Below, piece by piece: positions 24,718 to 33,975 of a stretch of 64,000 bases of DNA. Numbering within the stretch: position 1 is the stretch's first letter; each line of letters opens with the position of its first letter. Origin of the DNA: Holophagales bacterium. Its GTDB lineage: Bacteria; Acidobacteriota; Thermoanaerobaculia; UBA5066. The translations under genes were made by a program, and so were the position numbers. The stretch is from the NCBI GenBank assembly GCA_016714815.1, contig JADKBZ010000031.1:62001-126000 (forward strand). The letters are read 5' to 3'. The notes under the pieces were generated by a model that saw only the letters and a list, made by a program, of their open reading frames with translations, was not told the origin of the DNA and searched no databases.

Positions 24718-27104
24718 CGACGGAAACTTCTCCGAACGGAAAAGAGGAACGACGCATGGCCGGCAAGCCCACGCTGACCGAACGCCTGGAGCACCTCGTC
24801 TTCGGTCATCGCCGCCTGGTGATCCTCCTCTTCCTGGCGGTCACGGCCCTGTTCGTCTGGTCGAACTCCCGCCTGAGGGTCGACGCGGGCTTCACGAAGC
24901 AGCTGCCGCTCAAGCACCCGTACATCGGGACGTTCCTGAAGCACCAGCAGGAGTTCGGAGGGGCGAACCGGGTGCTCGTGGCGCTCGTGGCGCGCGACGG
25001 GAACATGTTCACGCCGGCGTTCTTCGACGCCCTGAAGAAGGCGACCGACGAGGTCTTCTTCCTGCCGGGCGTGGACCGGGGCCGGGTCCAGTCGCTCTTC
25101 ACGCCGAACGTCCGATTCACCGAGGTGATCGAGGACGGGATCGCGGCCGGCAACGTGATCCCCGACGACTTCGAGACGAGCCCCGAAGGGCTCGAGAAGG
25201 TGCGACGCAACATCCTGAAGGCCGGAATCGTCGGCCGGCTCGTTGCGAACGATTTCTCCGGCGCACTCATAAGCGCCGAGCTGATGGAGGTCGACCCGAC
25301 GACCGGCAGGAAGCTGGACGTCATCGCCCTGTCGAAGCTGATCGAGAAGAACGTCCGGGAGAAGTTCGACGCCGACTTCGTTCCGGGCTCGCCCGTGGAC
25401 GTCCACGTCATCGGCTTCGCCAAGGTGATCGGGGACATCGCCGGCGGAGCGACCCGGGTCATCCTCTTCTTTCTCGTGACGTTCGTGATCACCGGCCTGC
25501 TCGTCTACTTCTACTCGCAGTCCCACTGGCTTTCCGCGATCGTCCTGGCCTGCGCCACCATCGCCGTCGTCTGGCAGCTCGGCTTCATCACGCTCCTGGG
25601 CTTCGGCATCGACCCGATGTCGATCCTCGTGCCGTTCCTCGTCTTCGCGATCGCCGTGAGCCACGGCGTGCAGATGGTCAGCTCCAACGGCTCCGAGCTC
25701 TTCGACGGGGCCGACAGCCTGACGGCCGCGCGCAACAGCTTCCGCCGCCTCCTCGTCCCGGGCGGCATCGCCCTCGCCACGGACACGATCGGCTTCTTCA
25801 CGATCCTCTTCATCAGGATCCGGGTGATCCAGGAGATCGCCGTGGCGGCGAGCCTCGGCGTCGCGGCGATCATCCTCACCAATCTCGTCCTCCTGCCGGT
25901 GCTCCTCTCCTATTTCAGGCTGGACGACAGCTACCGGGAGAAGCTCCACCGGCGGGCCCGGCACATGGAAAAGCTCTGGCGTCGCTTCTCCGTCGTCACG
26001 GAAAGGGGACCGGCAGCGGTCATCGTCGGCCTCGCGGTCTTGCTCGGGGCCCTCGGCGCCTGGAAGGGGCGGCAGATCCAGGTCGGAGACCTCCACCGGG
26101 GCGTTCCCGAGCTCCGCGCCGATTCCCGCTACAACCTCGACACGGCTGCGATCACGTCGAAGTTCTCGATCGGCGTCGACATCCTCAACGTCATCGCCGA
26201 GACGAAGCCGGAGGGGTGCGTCGACCACGCGGTGATGAGCACGATCGACGACTTCTCGTGGCACATGGCCAACGTGCCGGGCGTCCAGTCGACGGTCGAC
26301 CTGGCCGGAATCGCGAAGATGCTGAACGCCGGCTGGAACGAGGGGAGCCCGAAGTGGAGGGTCCTGTCGCGCAACCAGTCGGTCCTCCAGCAGTCGGTCA
26401 CCTACGTCCCGACCACCAGCGGCCTCCTCAACTCGGACTGCAGCGTCATGCCGGTGATGCTCTTCACCACCGACCACAAGGCGGATACCATCCAGCGCGT
26501 CGTGACGGAGGTGAAGGCGTTCGAGGCCCGGCACGGGAATCCCGCCGTCGCTTTCCGGCTCGCTACCGGAAACGTCGGCGTCATGGCGGCGACGAACGAG
26601 GTCGTCGACGCCGCGCAGTACCCGATCATGGCCTGCGTCTTCGGGTCCGTCATCCTTCTCTGCCTCGTCACCTACCGCTCCCTTCGCGGCACGCTCTGCA
26701 TCCTGATCCCGCTGCTTCTCGTGTCTCTCCTTTCCTACGCGCTGATGGCGATGCTCGAGATCGGTCTCAAGGTGAGCACGCTGCCCGTGGCGGCCCTCGG
26801 CGTCGGCGTCGGGGTGGACTACGGCATCTACCTGTACAGCCGTTTCCGGGAGTTCTACCGCGGCGGGGAATCCCTGCGGGAGTCGTACTTCAAGACCCTC
26901 GAGGTGACGGGCAACGGCGTCCTCTTCACGGGCATCACGCTGGCGATCGGCGTCGCCACCTGGATGTTCTCCCCGCTGAAGTTCCAGGCCGACATGGGGC
27001 TCCTCCTCGCCTTCCTCTTCCTGATGAACATGGTCGGCGCCCTGGTCGTCCTCCCGGCGCTCGCGCGATTCCTCCTGCACGACGGCAAGCGCCACCACGC
27101 CTGA
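24714..27104 (+). CDS. RND/MMPL-family transporter
   Basis: A 796-residue inner-membrane protein with the RND duplicated layout: TM1 near residues 33-50, a periplasmic loop to about 245, five TMs (about 245-400), then TM7 near 435 with a second loop to about 625 and a final group of TMs. Blocks such as GFGIDPMSILVPFLVFAIAVSHG and LGVGVGVDYGIYLYSRFREF match the MMPL/RND TM4/TM10 regions. It would use proton motive force to move a hydrophobic substrate. It is translationally coupled to the YCF48-like gene (ATGA), and with DUF1302/DUF1329 it makes a complete inner-to-outer membrane set. Confidence 0.9.
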   Translation: MTTETSPNGKEERRMAGKPTLTERLEHLVFGHRRLVILLFLAVTALFVWSNSRLRVDAGFTKQLPLKHPYIGTFLKHQQEFGGANRVLVALVARDGNMFTPAFFDALKKATDEVFFLPGVDRGRVQSLFTPNVRFTEVIEDGIAAGNVIPDDFETSPEGLEKVRRNILKAGIVGRLVANDFSGALISAELMEVDPTTGRKLDVIALSKLIEKNVREKFDADFVPGSPVDVHVIGFAKVIGDIAGGATRVILFFLVTFVITGLLVYFYSQSHWLSAIVLACATIAVVWQLGFITLLGFGIDPMSILVPFLVFAIAVSHGVQMVSSNGSELFDGADSLTAARNSFRRLLVPGGIALATDTIGFFTILFIRIRVIQEIAVAASLGVAAIILTNLVLLPVLLSYFRLDDSYREKLHRRARHMEKLWRRFSVVTERGPAAVIVGLAVLLGALGAWKGRQIQVGDLHRGVPELRADSRYNLDTAAITSKFSIGVDILNVIAETKPEGCVDHAVMSTIDDFSWHMANVPGVQSTVDLAGIAKMLNAGWNEGSPKWRVLSRNQSVLQQSVTYVPTTSGLLNSDCSVMPVMLFTTDHKADTIQRVVTEVKAFEARHGNPAVAFRLATGNVGVMAATNEVVDAAQYPIMACVFGSVILLCLVTYRSLRGTLCILIPLLLVSLLSYALMAMLEIGLKVSTLPVAALGVGVGVDYGIYLYSRFREFYRGGESLRESYFKTLEVTGNGVLFTGITLAIGVATWMFSPLKFQADMGLLLAFLFLMNMVGALVVLPALARFLLHDGKRHHA

Positions 27105-27118
27105 GGAGCCCCGGAGAC

Positions 27119-27149
27119 GCGGGCGGCGGCGAAAGCTCCCGCCGCTCGC
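27119..27149. terminator. GC-rich hairpin between convergent RND and ABC permease genes
   Basis: An 11-bp stem with one G-T pair around a 9-base loop, 14 bases past the RND stop and in the 100-base gap between convergent genes. There is no T-tract, and it could act in both directions. The rest of the gap is GC-rich without other features. Confidence 0.45.
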
Positions 27150-27204
27150 GTCATCCCGGCCGCCGACGTCACGGTCGTCGCCGCCGAAGGGCTGGAGGCG
27201 GCCC

Positions 27205-28407
27205 CTATTCCGCGCGGAGGTTCTCCACGGGGTCGAGCGCCGCCGCGCGCCGAGCCGGCACCACCCCCGCGAGGAGTCCGACGCCCACCGCCGTTCCGAG
27301 CGCGGCCGCGGCGTACCCCGCGGGAGTGGAGAACGGAACCGCGGGCAGGGCGACCCGGACCAGGGCGCCGAGGGCGACGGCCGTGGCGACTCCCGCCGCT
27401 CCGCCGACGCCGGAGAGGAGCGCCGCTTCGGCGAGGAAGAGGTTCCTCACGTCGGTCCGCGTCGCCCCGAGCGCCTTGAGGAGACCGATCTCGGCCGTCC
27501 TCTCCCCCACCGCGATCCACATCATCGTGAGGATCCCGATCGCGCCGACGAGGAGCGAGATGGCGCCGATCCCCGCGACGGCGGCGCTCACGACGGCGAA
27601 GACGCGACCGAAGGTGTCGACCATCTCCCCCTGCGTCATGACGGTGAAGTCCTCCTCCCCGCCGTGGCGCGAGGAGAGGACCCTCTTGACGCCGGCCACG
27701 ACCGCCGCCGGGGGAAGCCCCGGCGTGAAAGTGGCGTCGATCTCCATCAGGTGCGCGTGGTCGAAGAGCTGCTGGGCCGAGGCGACGGGGACGTAGACCG
27801 CGTCGTCGAGCGTCAGGCCGATGAACTGGCCGACGGGGGCCATGACGCCGATGACGACGAAGCGGTTCCCGCCGACCTTCACGCGCCGGCCGAGAGCGTT
27901 CTCGGCCCCGAAGAGCTCCGTTTTCAGCTTCGGCCCGAGGACGGCGACGGGCATCGCCCGGCCGAGCTCCGATTCCGGAAGGAAGCTCCCCATGCGGACC
28001 TCGAACCTCCAGACCTCCGGCCCGTCCGACGTGGCGCCGTAGACGAACGTGTCGCGGGCGCGCTCTCCCGAGGAGACCCGGGCTGTCCCGAAGACGACGG
28101 GGACCACCTTCTCCACCCCGGGTACGGCGCGCAGCGCCTCCACGTCGCCGAGCGTCAGGGGTCGGTTCGTTCCGCCCGCCGCCGCTGCGATCCCGTGGGT
28201 CTGGATCTTCCCCGACGTCACGACGAGCGTGTTCGTCCCGAACTGCGAGAACTCCGACAGGATGGCCTGCCGCGTCCCCTCCCCGAGAGAGGTCAGCAGG
28301 ACGACCGAGGCGATGCCGATGACGATGCCGAGGACGGTGAGCGCCGACCGGAGCCGGTGCGCCGTCACCGAGCCGAGGGCGAGGCGGAGGACGTCGGCGG
28401 AAGTCAC
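27205..28407 (-). CDS. MacB/FtsX-type ABC transporter permease (second)
   Basis: A 400-residue protein starting at GTG 28407, overlapping the preceding stop as GTGA. It has the MacB layout: TM1 with the HRLRSALTVLGIVIGIASVVLLTS block (about 15-38), a large periplasmic MacB_PCD domain (about 40-265) and three C-terminal TMs in the FtsX domain, with the cytoplasmic coupling helix motif GERTAEIGLLKALGATR. It ends with VVPARRAAALDPVENLRAE. It is paralogous to the permease encoded just upstream and probably forms a heterodimer with it. The substrate is unknown: macrolides, lipoproteins or peptides are exported by relatives. Confidence 0.9.
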   Translation of the reverse strand: MTSADVLRLALGSVTAHRLRSALTVLGIVIGIASVVLLTSLGEGTRQAILSEFSQFGTNTLVVTSGKIQTHGIAAAAGGTNRPLTLGDVEALRAVPGVEKVVPVVFGTARVSSGERARDTFVYGATSDGPEVWRFEVRMGSFLPESELGRAMPVAVLGPKLKTELFGAENALGRRVKVGGNRFVVIGVMAPVGQFIGLTLDDAVYVPVASAQQLFDHAHLMEIDATFTPGLPPAAVVAGVKRVLSSRHGGEEDFTVMTQGEMVDTFGRVFAVVSAAVAGIGAISLLVGAIGILTMMWIAVGERTAEIGLLKALGATRTDVRNLFLAEAALLSGVGGAAGVATAVALGALVRVALPAVPFSTPAGYAAAALGTAVGVGLLAGVVPARRAAALDPVENLRAE

Positions 28408-29612
28408 GCGCGCCTCGCCAGCGCCACGATCGGGTCGAGTCGCGCCGCCCGCCGGGCCGGGAGAACTCCGAAGACGAGACCGACCGAGACCGACACGGCG
28501 AGCGCCGCCACGACGGCCCAGAGGGGCGGCTCGACCGGGAAGCCCGGGTAGAGGAGTCGCAGGAGCGCCGTGCCGCCCCACCCCGCGAGCAGGCCGAGGA
28601 CTCCCCCCGCGGTCGACAGGAGAGCCGCCTCGACGAGGAAGGCCCGCAAGATCTGACCGCGGCTCGCGCCGAGCGCCTTGAGGAGGCCCACCTCCCGCGT
28701 CCGCTCGGAGACCGACACGAGCATCACGTTCATGATCCCGACGCCGGCGACGGTGAGCGAGACCCCGGCGATCCCGGCAAGGGCTGCCGTGAGGATCGAG
28801 AGGATCTTTCCGAACGTCTTCATCACCGCGTCCTGCGTCAGGACCGTCACGTCCTCCTCGCCATCGTGCCGGTCCCTCAGAACCGCCAGGATCGCCCTCT
28901 TCGCCCCGTCGACGTCGCGCGGCGACCGCGCCTCGCAGAGGATCCGGAATACGGAACGGCGGTCGAACATCCGGAGCTGGTGCGCGATCGGGATCAGGAC
29001 GACCTCGTCGAGGTCGAGGCCGAGCGAGACGCCCCGCGGCGCGAGGACGCCCGTCACGCGGAACTTCTCCTCCCCGAGCCGAAGCGTCTCCCCGAGCGGC
29101 GAGCGCCCCGGGATGAGCTCTTCCGCCACTTTCGCCCCGATCACGCAGACCCGCGGGGCGCGCGACGGTTCTCCGGGCGGGAGGAAGGTCCCTTCCCGCA
29201 GCGCGAGGCGCCGGATCTCCCTCCACTCGGCGGTCACGCCGGCGACGGTGAGGTCGCGGCTCCGTTCCCCCCGCCGGGCCGTCAGCCCGCCAACCGACAG
29301 GGGGGCCACCGCGGAGAGGGTCGAGACGCGCCGCCGGAGCGCCTCGACGTCCTCGAGCGTCAGGTCGTTCGGGACCCCTCCGGACACCGGGACGACCCCG
29401 GTCGTCTCGGCCTTTCCGGGCAGGACGATCACGAGGTTCGAGCCGAGGAGGGCGAACTCGCCGGTGACGTAACGGCGCGCCCCCTCGCCGAGGCTCGTGA
29501 GGAGAAGGACCGCCGCGACGCCGATCGCGACGCCCAGGAGCGAGAGCGACGTCCGGAGCCGGTGCCCGCGAAGGGCCCCGGCCGCGAACCGCAGCAGGTC
29601 GCCGCCCCTCAC
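28404..29612 (-). CDS. MacB/FtsX-type ABC transporter permease (first)
   Basis: A 402-residue protein starting at GTG 29612, inside the stop of the ATPase gene. It has the same domain order as its neighbour: TM1 in GHRLRTSLSLLGVAIGVAAVLLL, the periplasmic MacB_PCD domain with SNLVIVLPGKAETTG, then FtsX TMs with SVSERTREVGLLKALGASRGQILRAF and the final VLPARRAARLDPIVALAR. The two permeases share motifs but differ in the periplasmic domain, which suggests an old tandem duplication and a heteromeric channel. Confidence 0.9.
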   Translation of the reverse strand: MRGGDLLRFAAGALRGHRLRTSLSLLGVAIGVAAVLLLTSLGEGARRYVTGEFALLGSNLVIVLPGKAETTGVVPVSGGVPNDLTLEDVEALRRRVSTLSAVAPLSVGGLTARRGERSRDLTVAGVTAEWREIRRLALREGTFLPPGEPSRAPRVCVIGAKVAEELIPGRSPLGETLRLGEEKFRVTGVLAPRGVSLGLDLDEVVLIPIAHQLRMFDRRSVFRILCEARSPRDVDGAKRAILAVLRDRHDGEEDVTVLTQDAVMKTFGKILSILTAALAGIAGVSLTVAGVGIMNVMLVSVSERTREVGLLKALGASRGQILRAFLVEAALLSTAGGVLGLLAGWGGTALLRLLYPGFPVEPPLWAVVAALAVSVSVGLVFGVLPARRAARLDPIVALARRA

Positions 29613-30283
29613 GCGGCCCCGTCCCCCGTGATGCGCCCGTCCGCGAGCCGGACCTTTCGCGGCGCCCTCGCGCCGACCCCCTGGTCGTGCGTCACGACTA
29701 GAAGCGTGCGGCCGCCCGCGTGAAGCCTCTCGAGGAGGGCGACGATCTCCCCGCCCGAGACGCTGTCGAGGTTCCCGGTCGGCTCGTCGGCGAGGATAAG
29801 ACCGGGCCCGGAGACGACAGCCCTGGCGAGGCAGACCCGCTGCTTCTCGCCTCCCGAGAGCTGGTCGGGGCGGTGGCCGCTCCGCGCCGAGAGCCCCACC
29901 GACTCGAGCGCCTCGGCGGCTCGCGCCAGACGCTCCTGGAGCGGGACGCCGGCCAGGACGAGAGGGAGCGTCACGTTCTCGAGCGCCGTCATCCGGGGGA
30001 CGAGGTGAAACGACTGGAAGACGAAGCCGATCCGCTCCCGCCGGAGCCGCGAGAGCTCGTCGTCGGAGAGACTCGCCACCTCGCGCCCCTCGAAGAGATA
30101 GGAGCCGGACGTCGGCCGGTCGAGCCCTCCCAGGAGGGAGAGGAGCGTCGACTTTCCGGAACCCGAAGGGCCCATCACGGCGACGTACTCCCCCGCGGCG
30201 ATCGAAAGGCTCACCTCGCGAAGCGCGTGAACGGGCTGGCCCCCGACCTCCCAGGTTCGGGAAACCCCCGTCAGCTCGATCAC
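29609..30283 (-). CDS. ABC transporter ATPase, MacB/LolD type
   Basis: A 224-residue protein starting at GTG 30283, overlapping the membrane-fusion protein stop as GTGA. It has Walker A GPSGSGKST, Q-loop FVFQSFHLVP, signature LSGGEKQR, Walker B with D-loop LILADEPTGNLD and switch His in VVTHDQ. The QSFHL and SGGEKQR blocks and the length match the LolD/MacB ATPase group. It powers the two permeases encoded downstream. The upstream in-frame extension is Arg/Gly-rich and overlaps the previous gene, so I do not take it as coding. Confidence 0.93.
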   Translation of the reverse strand: MIELTGVSRTWEVGGQPVHALREVSLSIAAGEYVAVMGPSGSGKSTLLSLLGGLDRPTSGSYLFEGREVASLSDDELSRLRRERIGFVFQSFHLVPRMTALENVTLPLVLAGVPLQERLARAAEALESVGLSARSGHRPDQLSGGEKQRVCLARAVVSGPGLILADEPTGNLDSVSGGEIVALLERLHAGGRTLLVVTHDQGVGARAPRKVRLADGRITGDGAA

Positions 30284-31428
30284 CGCGTCTCCTCGACCCG
30301 CGCCCGCGCCCCTTCCCTCACGTCGGCCCTGTCCAGCGACGTGACGACGGAGTCGCCCGCGGCGAGCCCGGAGAGAACCTCGGTCCACTCGGCTCCCTTG
30401 AGCCCCACTCCGACCTTTGCGGAGACGAGCCGTTCCTTCGAAAGGAGGAGAACGCTTCCGCCAGGCAGGATCGCGTAGGTCGGAACCCTGAGCGCCTCCT
30501 CCTTCCGGGCCAGGACGACGACGACGTCGGCGGAGGTCCCCGGAAGGAGCGTCCGCGCGAACGCGGAGTCCGCCAGCTTCACCTCCACCTCGAACGTCCG
30601 GTTCTGCTCTTTCAGGTCAAGGACGTAGTCGGCGACGCGAGTCACCGTTCCGGCGAGGGTCCGCCCCGGGTAGGCGTCGAGTGTGACGCGGACCGTGGCC
30701 CCGAGCTTCACGCGCCCGACGTCCACTTCGTCGAGCGGCGCACTGATGTAGTTGTCTTCCGGGTCGAAGAGCTCGAGGACGGGGGGAATCGGGAGACCGG
30801 GCGGAGACGGGGTTACCCACTCTCCCTCCTCAGTCGAGATCTCGGCCACGACGCCGTCGAAGGGAGCCCTGAGGACGGTCTTCCCCACGGCGACCCGCGT
30901 CACCTCCAGCGAAGCCCGCGCCTGGCCCACGCGGGCCCTCGCCGCCTCGCAGGCCGCGGCGGTCATCCCCGCCTCGGTCTCAGCCCGCTCGAGGAGCCCG
31001 AGCGAGAGGACCTCGTCCCGCGCGAGACTCTCGCTTCTCGTCAGGTCCCGCCTCGCCTGATCGGCGGCCCGGCACGCCTCGCGTTCGGCGGCTTCGGCCA
31101 CGGCGAGCGACCGCTCCGTCAGCGTCAGCTGGGCGCGGACGTCCTCGTCGGCGAGCCGGACGAGGACGTCCCCCTTCCTCACGCGACCGCCCTTGTGGAC
31201 CGCGAGCCGCTCGACGCGCCCGCCCGTCTCCGGGCTCAGCGTCGCGCGGCGCCGCGACTTCACCGTTCCGGCGCGGCTCCCGGCCACGGTCGCCTCGACG
31301 GGCCCGCGCGTCGCGGCGATGACGGTCACGGGGACCGGCTCGGGCCGGAAGAACGTGAATCGAAGGACGACGGCGGCGAGGACGAGCGCGGCGGCGACGA
31401 GACCCCGGCGAAGCCACGTGCGAGGCAT
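30280..31428 (-). CDS. membrane-fusion (periplasmic adaptor) protein, HlyD/MacA type
   Basis: A 382-residue protein with an N-terminal signal anchor (RRGLVAAALVLAAVVLRFTFF). The biotinyl-lipoyl-like halves flank an alpha hairpin: VERLAVHKGGRVRKGDVLVRL, then a coiled coil (LTLTERSLAVAEAAEREACR ... ARARVGQARASLEVTRV), then VLRAPFDGVVAEISTEEGEWV. The beta-barrel part follows, with GATVRVTLDAYPGRTLAGTV and LLPGTSADVVVVLARK. It is the first gene of a four-gene export operon (adaptor, ATPase, two permeases) in which every junction is a GTGA overlap. It would link the permeases to an outer-membrane channel, which is not encoded here. Confidence 0.92.
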   Translation of the reverse strand: MPRTWLRRGLVAAALVLAAVVLRFTFFRPEPVPVTVIAATRGPVEATVAGSRAGTVKSRRRATLSPETGGRVERLAVHKGGRVRKGDVLVRLADEDVRAQLTLTERSLAVAEAAEREACRAADQARRDLTRSESLARDEVLSLGLLERAETEAGMTAAACEAARARVGQARASLEVTRVAVGKTVLRAPFDGVVAEISTEEGEWVTPSPPGLPIPPVLELFDPEDNYISAPLDEVDVGRVKLGATVRVTLDAYPGRTLAGTVTRVADYVLDLKEQNRTFEVEVKLADSAFARTLLPGTSADVVVVLARKEEALRVPTYAILPGGSVLLLSKERLVSAKVGVGLKGAEWTEVLSGLAAGDSVVTSLDRADVREGARARVEETR

Positions 31429-31497
31429 GGGGTCATCGTAGGAGCCGGACGGGGCATTTGGGAAGCTCCGTTCGCGTGCGTCTAGAATCCCGCTCCG

Positions 31498-32517
31498 ATG
31501 AAACGGACTCCGGTTCTCGCCGCCTTCCTCGTGCTCGGCCTCATCGGCTGCGGGAGGAAGGCGCCCGAGCCGAAGGTCGACCGGGCCACGAGAAAGGCCC
31601 TCGCCGCGCGGGCGGGCGCGACGTTCGGAGTCCTCCCGGCGACGATGCCCGGCGCCGATACCGACACGCCGCAGCGCGTCGCCCTCGGCAGAGCGCTCTT
31701 TTTCGAGAAGCGCCTTTCAGGAACCGGCTCCCAGTCCTGCAACGACTGTCACCGGCTGGACGGCGAGAGGCCCTCCGGGGCCGACGAGAAGGCGACGTCC
31801 GCGGGGGTTTCGGGGGCGAAGGGCGCCCGGAACTCCCCGAGCGTGAAGAACGCCGGGTACCACGTCGCGCAGTTCTGGGACGGGCGCGCGATGACGCTCG
31901 AGGAGCAGGCCAGCGGGCCCATCCTCAACCCGGTCGAGATGGCGATGCCGAGCGCCGCCGCGGTCGAGTCCGTACTTCGCGCCGCCCCGGAGTACCGGGA
32001 GCGCTTCGAATCGGCCTTCCCGGGGGAGGCCGAGCCCGTCACGCTCGGCAACACCGCTCGCGCCCTCGCCGCCTTCGAGCGGACCCTTCGGACTCGCGAT
32101 CGCCTCGACGACTTCATGAAGGGCGATCTCGACGCCCTCTCGCACCGCGAGACCGCGGGCCTTCAGCTCTTCCTGAAGACGGGCTGCACCACCTGCCACA
32201 ATTCGCCCACCATCGGGGCGAACCAGTACCAGCTCCTCGGCCTCGTCAAGCAGTGGGACACGAAGGACGAGGGTCGCTTCGGGGTCACGAAGAACGAGGA
32301 GGACCGGCGGAAGTTCAAGGTCCCGTCCCTGCGGAACGCCGTGAACACCGGGCCGTACTTCCACGACGGCTCCGTCGACCGGCTCGACGAGGCCGTGAAG
32401 AAGATGGCCTGGCACCAGCTCGGCAAGGAGCTGACCGGCGACGAGATCGCCTCGATCGTCGCGTTTCTCGGGGCGCTCGCCGACCGGAGCGGCCCCGTCG
32501 TCCCGCCGGTTCCTTGA
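31498..32517 (+). CDS. di-heme cytochrome c peroxidase, lipoprotein
   Basis: A 339-residue protein with a lipoprotein signal (LVLGLIGC, Cys18). It has two c-type heme sites: CNDCH near residue 81 and CTTCH near 230. Blocks shared with the CcpA/MauG family are VALGRALFFEKRLS, QFWDGRAMTLEEQA, GPILNPVEMAMP, FKVPSLRNAVNTGPYFHDGSV and DEIASIVAFLGAL. It would reduce hydrogen peroxide in the periplasm with electrons from cytochrome c. It starts 69 bases from the divergent export operon and is followed by a small unknown gene 19 bases later. Confidence 0.92.
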   Translation: MKRTPVLAAFLVLGLIGCGRKAPEPKVDRATRKALAARAGATFGVLPATMPGADTDTPQRVALGRALFFEKRLSGTGSQSCNDCHRLDGERPSGADEKATSAGVSGAKGARNSPSVKNAGYHVAQFWDGRAMTLEEQASGPILNPVEMAMPSAAAVESVLRAAPEYRERFESAFPGEAEPVTLGNTARALAAFERTLRTRDRLDDFMKGDLDALSHRETAGLQLFLKTGCTTCHNSPTIGANQYQLLGLVKQWDTKDEGRFGVTKNEEDRRKFKVPSLRNAVNTGPYFHDGSVDRLDEAVKKMAWHQLGKELTGDEIASIVAFLGALADRSGPVVPPVP

Positions 32518-32536
32518 AAGGGCCGATGGAGAAGAG

Positions 32537-32875
32537 ATGTCCCTGAACCACGCCTCGCTCGTACGCGACGCCTCCGCCCGTTCCGGCCTCCCGGAAGCCA
32601 CCGTCGAGGCCGTCGTCGGCGCGCTCGCCGATCTCGTCCACCACTCCCACGCGAGCCCGGACGAGCTCCTCAACGCCCTCCTCGGCGCACCCGACCCGCT
32701 GCACGCTCATCCCGGCGACCCTCGCGATCCCGCCCTCGTCGCAGCTCTCGTCGAGCGTGCGAAGACGCATCCGCTCGGACTCGACTACCTGAAGGGGGGG
32801 CACCTCGGAAGCGTCGCCGCCACCTTCGAAACGCACGCCTTCACGGTCCTTTCGGCCCGTGACCTCCTGAGGTGA
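32537..32875 (+). CDS. small unknown protein
   Basis: A 112-residue cytoplasmic protein without signal peptide or membrane segment, rich in His and Ala (LVHHSHASPDELLNALLGAP, GDPRDPALVAALVERAKTHP). I recognise no family. The codon pattern (GC-rich third positions), a GAGAAGAG stretch before the ATG and the tight spacing (19 bases after the peroxidase gene, 4 bases before the lyase gene) support it as a real gene in a three-gene operon. Confidence 0.6.
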   Translation: MSLNHASLVRDASARSGLPEATVEAVVGALADLVHHSHASPDELLNALLGAPDPLHAHPGDPRDPALVAALVERAKTHPLGLDYLKGGHLGSVAATFETHAFTVLSARDLLR

Positions 32876-32879
32876 ACGA

Positions 32880-33896
32880 ATGGCGAACTGGAATCTCCCC
32901 AAGCGCGTCGAGCTGGCCGACATCACCGTCCGGGACGGCTTCCAGCACGAGGAGAAGTGGATTCCCACCACGGCCAAGCTCTGGGTCCTCGAAGAGCTGA
33001 TCCTCGCGGGCTACCGCCGGCTGGAGGTGACGAACCTCGGAAACCCGAAAGCGATGCCCCAGTTCGCCGACTCGGACGAGCTGCTGAAGGGGATCCGCGA
33101 GAGCCGGCGCGTCGAGAAGGTGATCGCGGACGTCGAGCTGACGGCCGTCACGATTCGCGAGAAGGCCGTCGACCGGGCGATCGAGGCGAGGGCCGAAGGC
33201 TGGGGCCCCGACCGGATCCTGATGATGGTCTCGACTTCGGCCACCCACATGAAGAAGAATTCGGGGCTCGACCACGCCGGGTACTGGGCCGAGGCCGAGC
33301 GCTGCATCAGGAAGGCCCACGACGCGGGGCTGAAGGTCAACGGCACCGTCAGCACGATCTGGGGCTGCCCGATGGAGGGCCCGACGAAGCTCGAGGACGC
33401 CGTGACCTTCACGAAACGCTTCCTCGCGATCGGCGCGGACGACATCGAGCATGCCGACCACGACGGATCGGCCCCGCCGGACCGGGTCTACGCCTACTAC
33501 TCGATGGTCCTCGAGGCGATCCCCGACGTCGCCAGGCACGTCGCCCACTTCCACGTCACCCGCGGCTGGGGTCTGGCGAACGTCCTCGCCGCCCTCCAGG
33601 CCGGGATCGTGAGGTACGAGAGCACCCTCGGCGGGATCGGCGGGCAGCCCGCGAACTTCTTCGAAGGCTCCCCCGTCTCCGGCACCGGCCGCTACTACTA
33701 CCAGGACCCGAACAATGTCGGTCTCGTCAGCGGCGAAGACCTCGTCGTCATGCTCGACGAAATGGGGATCGAGACCGGCCTCGACGTCGACCGCATCCTC
33801 GCCACGGGCCGGATGGTCGAACGAATCGTCGGCCGGCGCCTCCGGAGCGAGACCTTGAAGTCGGGGCGGATCCCGAAGAAGCCGACCGGATTCTGA
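32880..33896 (+). CDS. HMG-CoA-lyase-like (DRE-TIM) carbon-carbon lyase
   Basis: A 338-residue TIM-barrel protein of the pyruvate carboxyltransferase/HMG-CoA lyase family. The N-terminal DITVRDGFQHEEKW carries the RDG catalytic/metal motif. The HFHVTRGWGLANV block supplies the metal-binding histidines (HxH), and GGIGGQPANF replaces the GLGGCPYA loop of true HMG-CoA lyase, so the catalytic Cys of that loop is absent here. It may act on a related acyl-CoA or 2-keto substrate. A terminator-like structure follows. Confidence 0.83.
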   Translation: MANWNLPKRVELADITVRDGFQHEEKWIPTTAKLWVLEELILAGYRRLEVTNLGNPKAMPQFADSDELLKGIRESRRVEKVIADVELTAVTIREKAVDRAIEARAEGWGPDRILMMVSTSATHMKKNSGLDHAGYWAEAERCIRKAHDAGLKVNGTVSTIWGCPMEGPTKLEDAVTFTKRFLAIGADDIEHADHDGSAPPDRVYAYYSMVLEAIPDVARHVAHFHVTRGWGLANVLAALQAGIVRYESTLGGIGGQPANFFEGSPVSGTGRYYYQDPNNVGLVSGEDLVVMLDEMGIETGLDVDRILATGRMVERIVGRRLRSETLKSGRIPKKPTGF

Positions 33897-33929
33897 GTCC
33901 CGCGGGCGTCCTCGACTGCAACCCTCCAA

Positions 33930-33975
33930 CAAAGGGCCTGTTCGGAGCCGAAGGTACCTTCAAGGGCCTTTTTGA
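33930..33975 (+). terminator. probable Rho-independent terminator after the lyase gene
   Basis: An AAAGGGCC arm pairs (with one bulge) with GGGCCTTTTT at the 3' side. The loop holds two further perfect inverted repeats, TTCGGAGCCGAA and GAAGGTACCTTC. It ends in five T and is the only good T-tract terminator I see in the window. It separates the lyase operon from the respiratory operon. Confidence 0.6.

Noticed and set aside
24680..27796. 1038-codon frame overlapping the RND gene
   Set aside because: The overlapping frame codes for a clear RND transporter. This one is Arg/Pro-rich without motifs.
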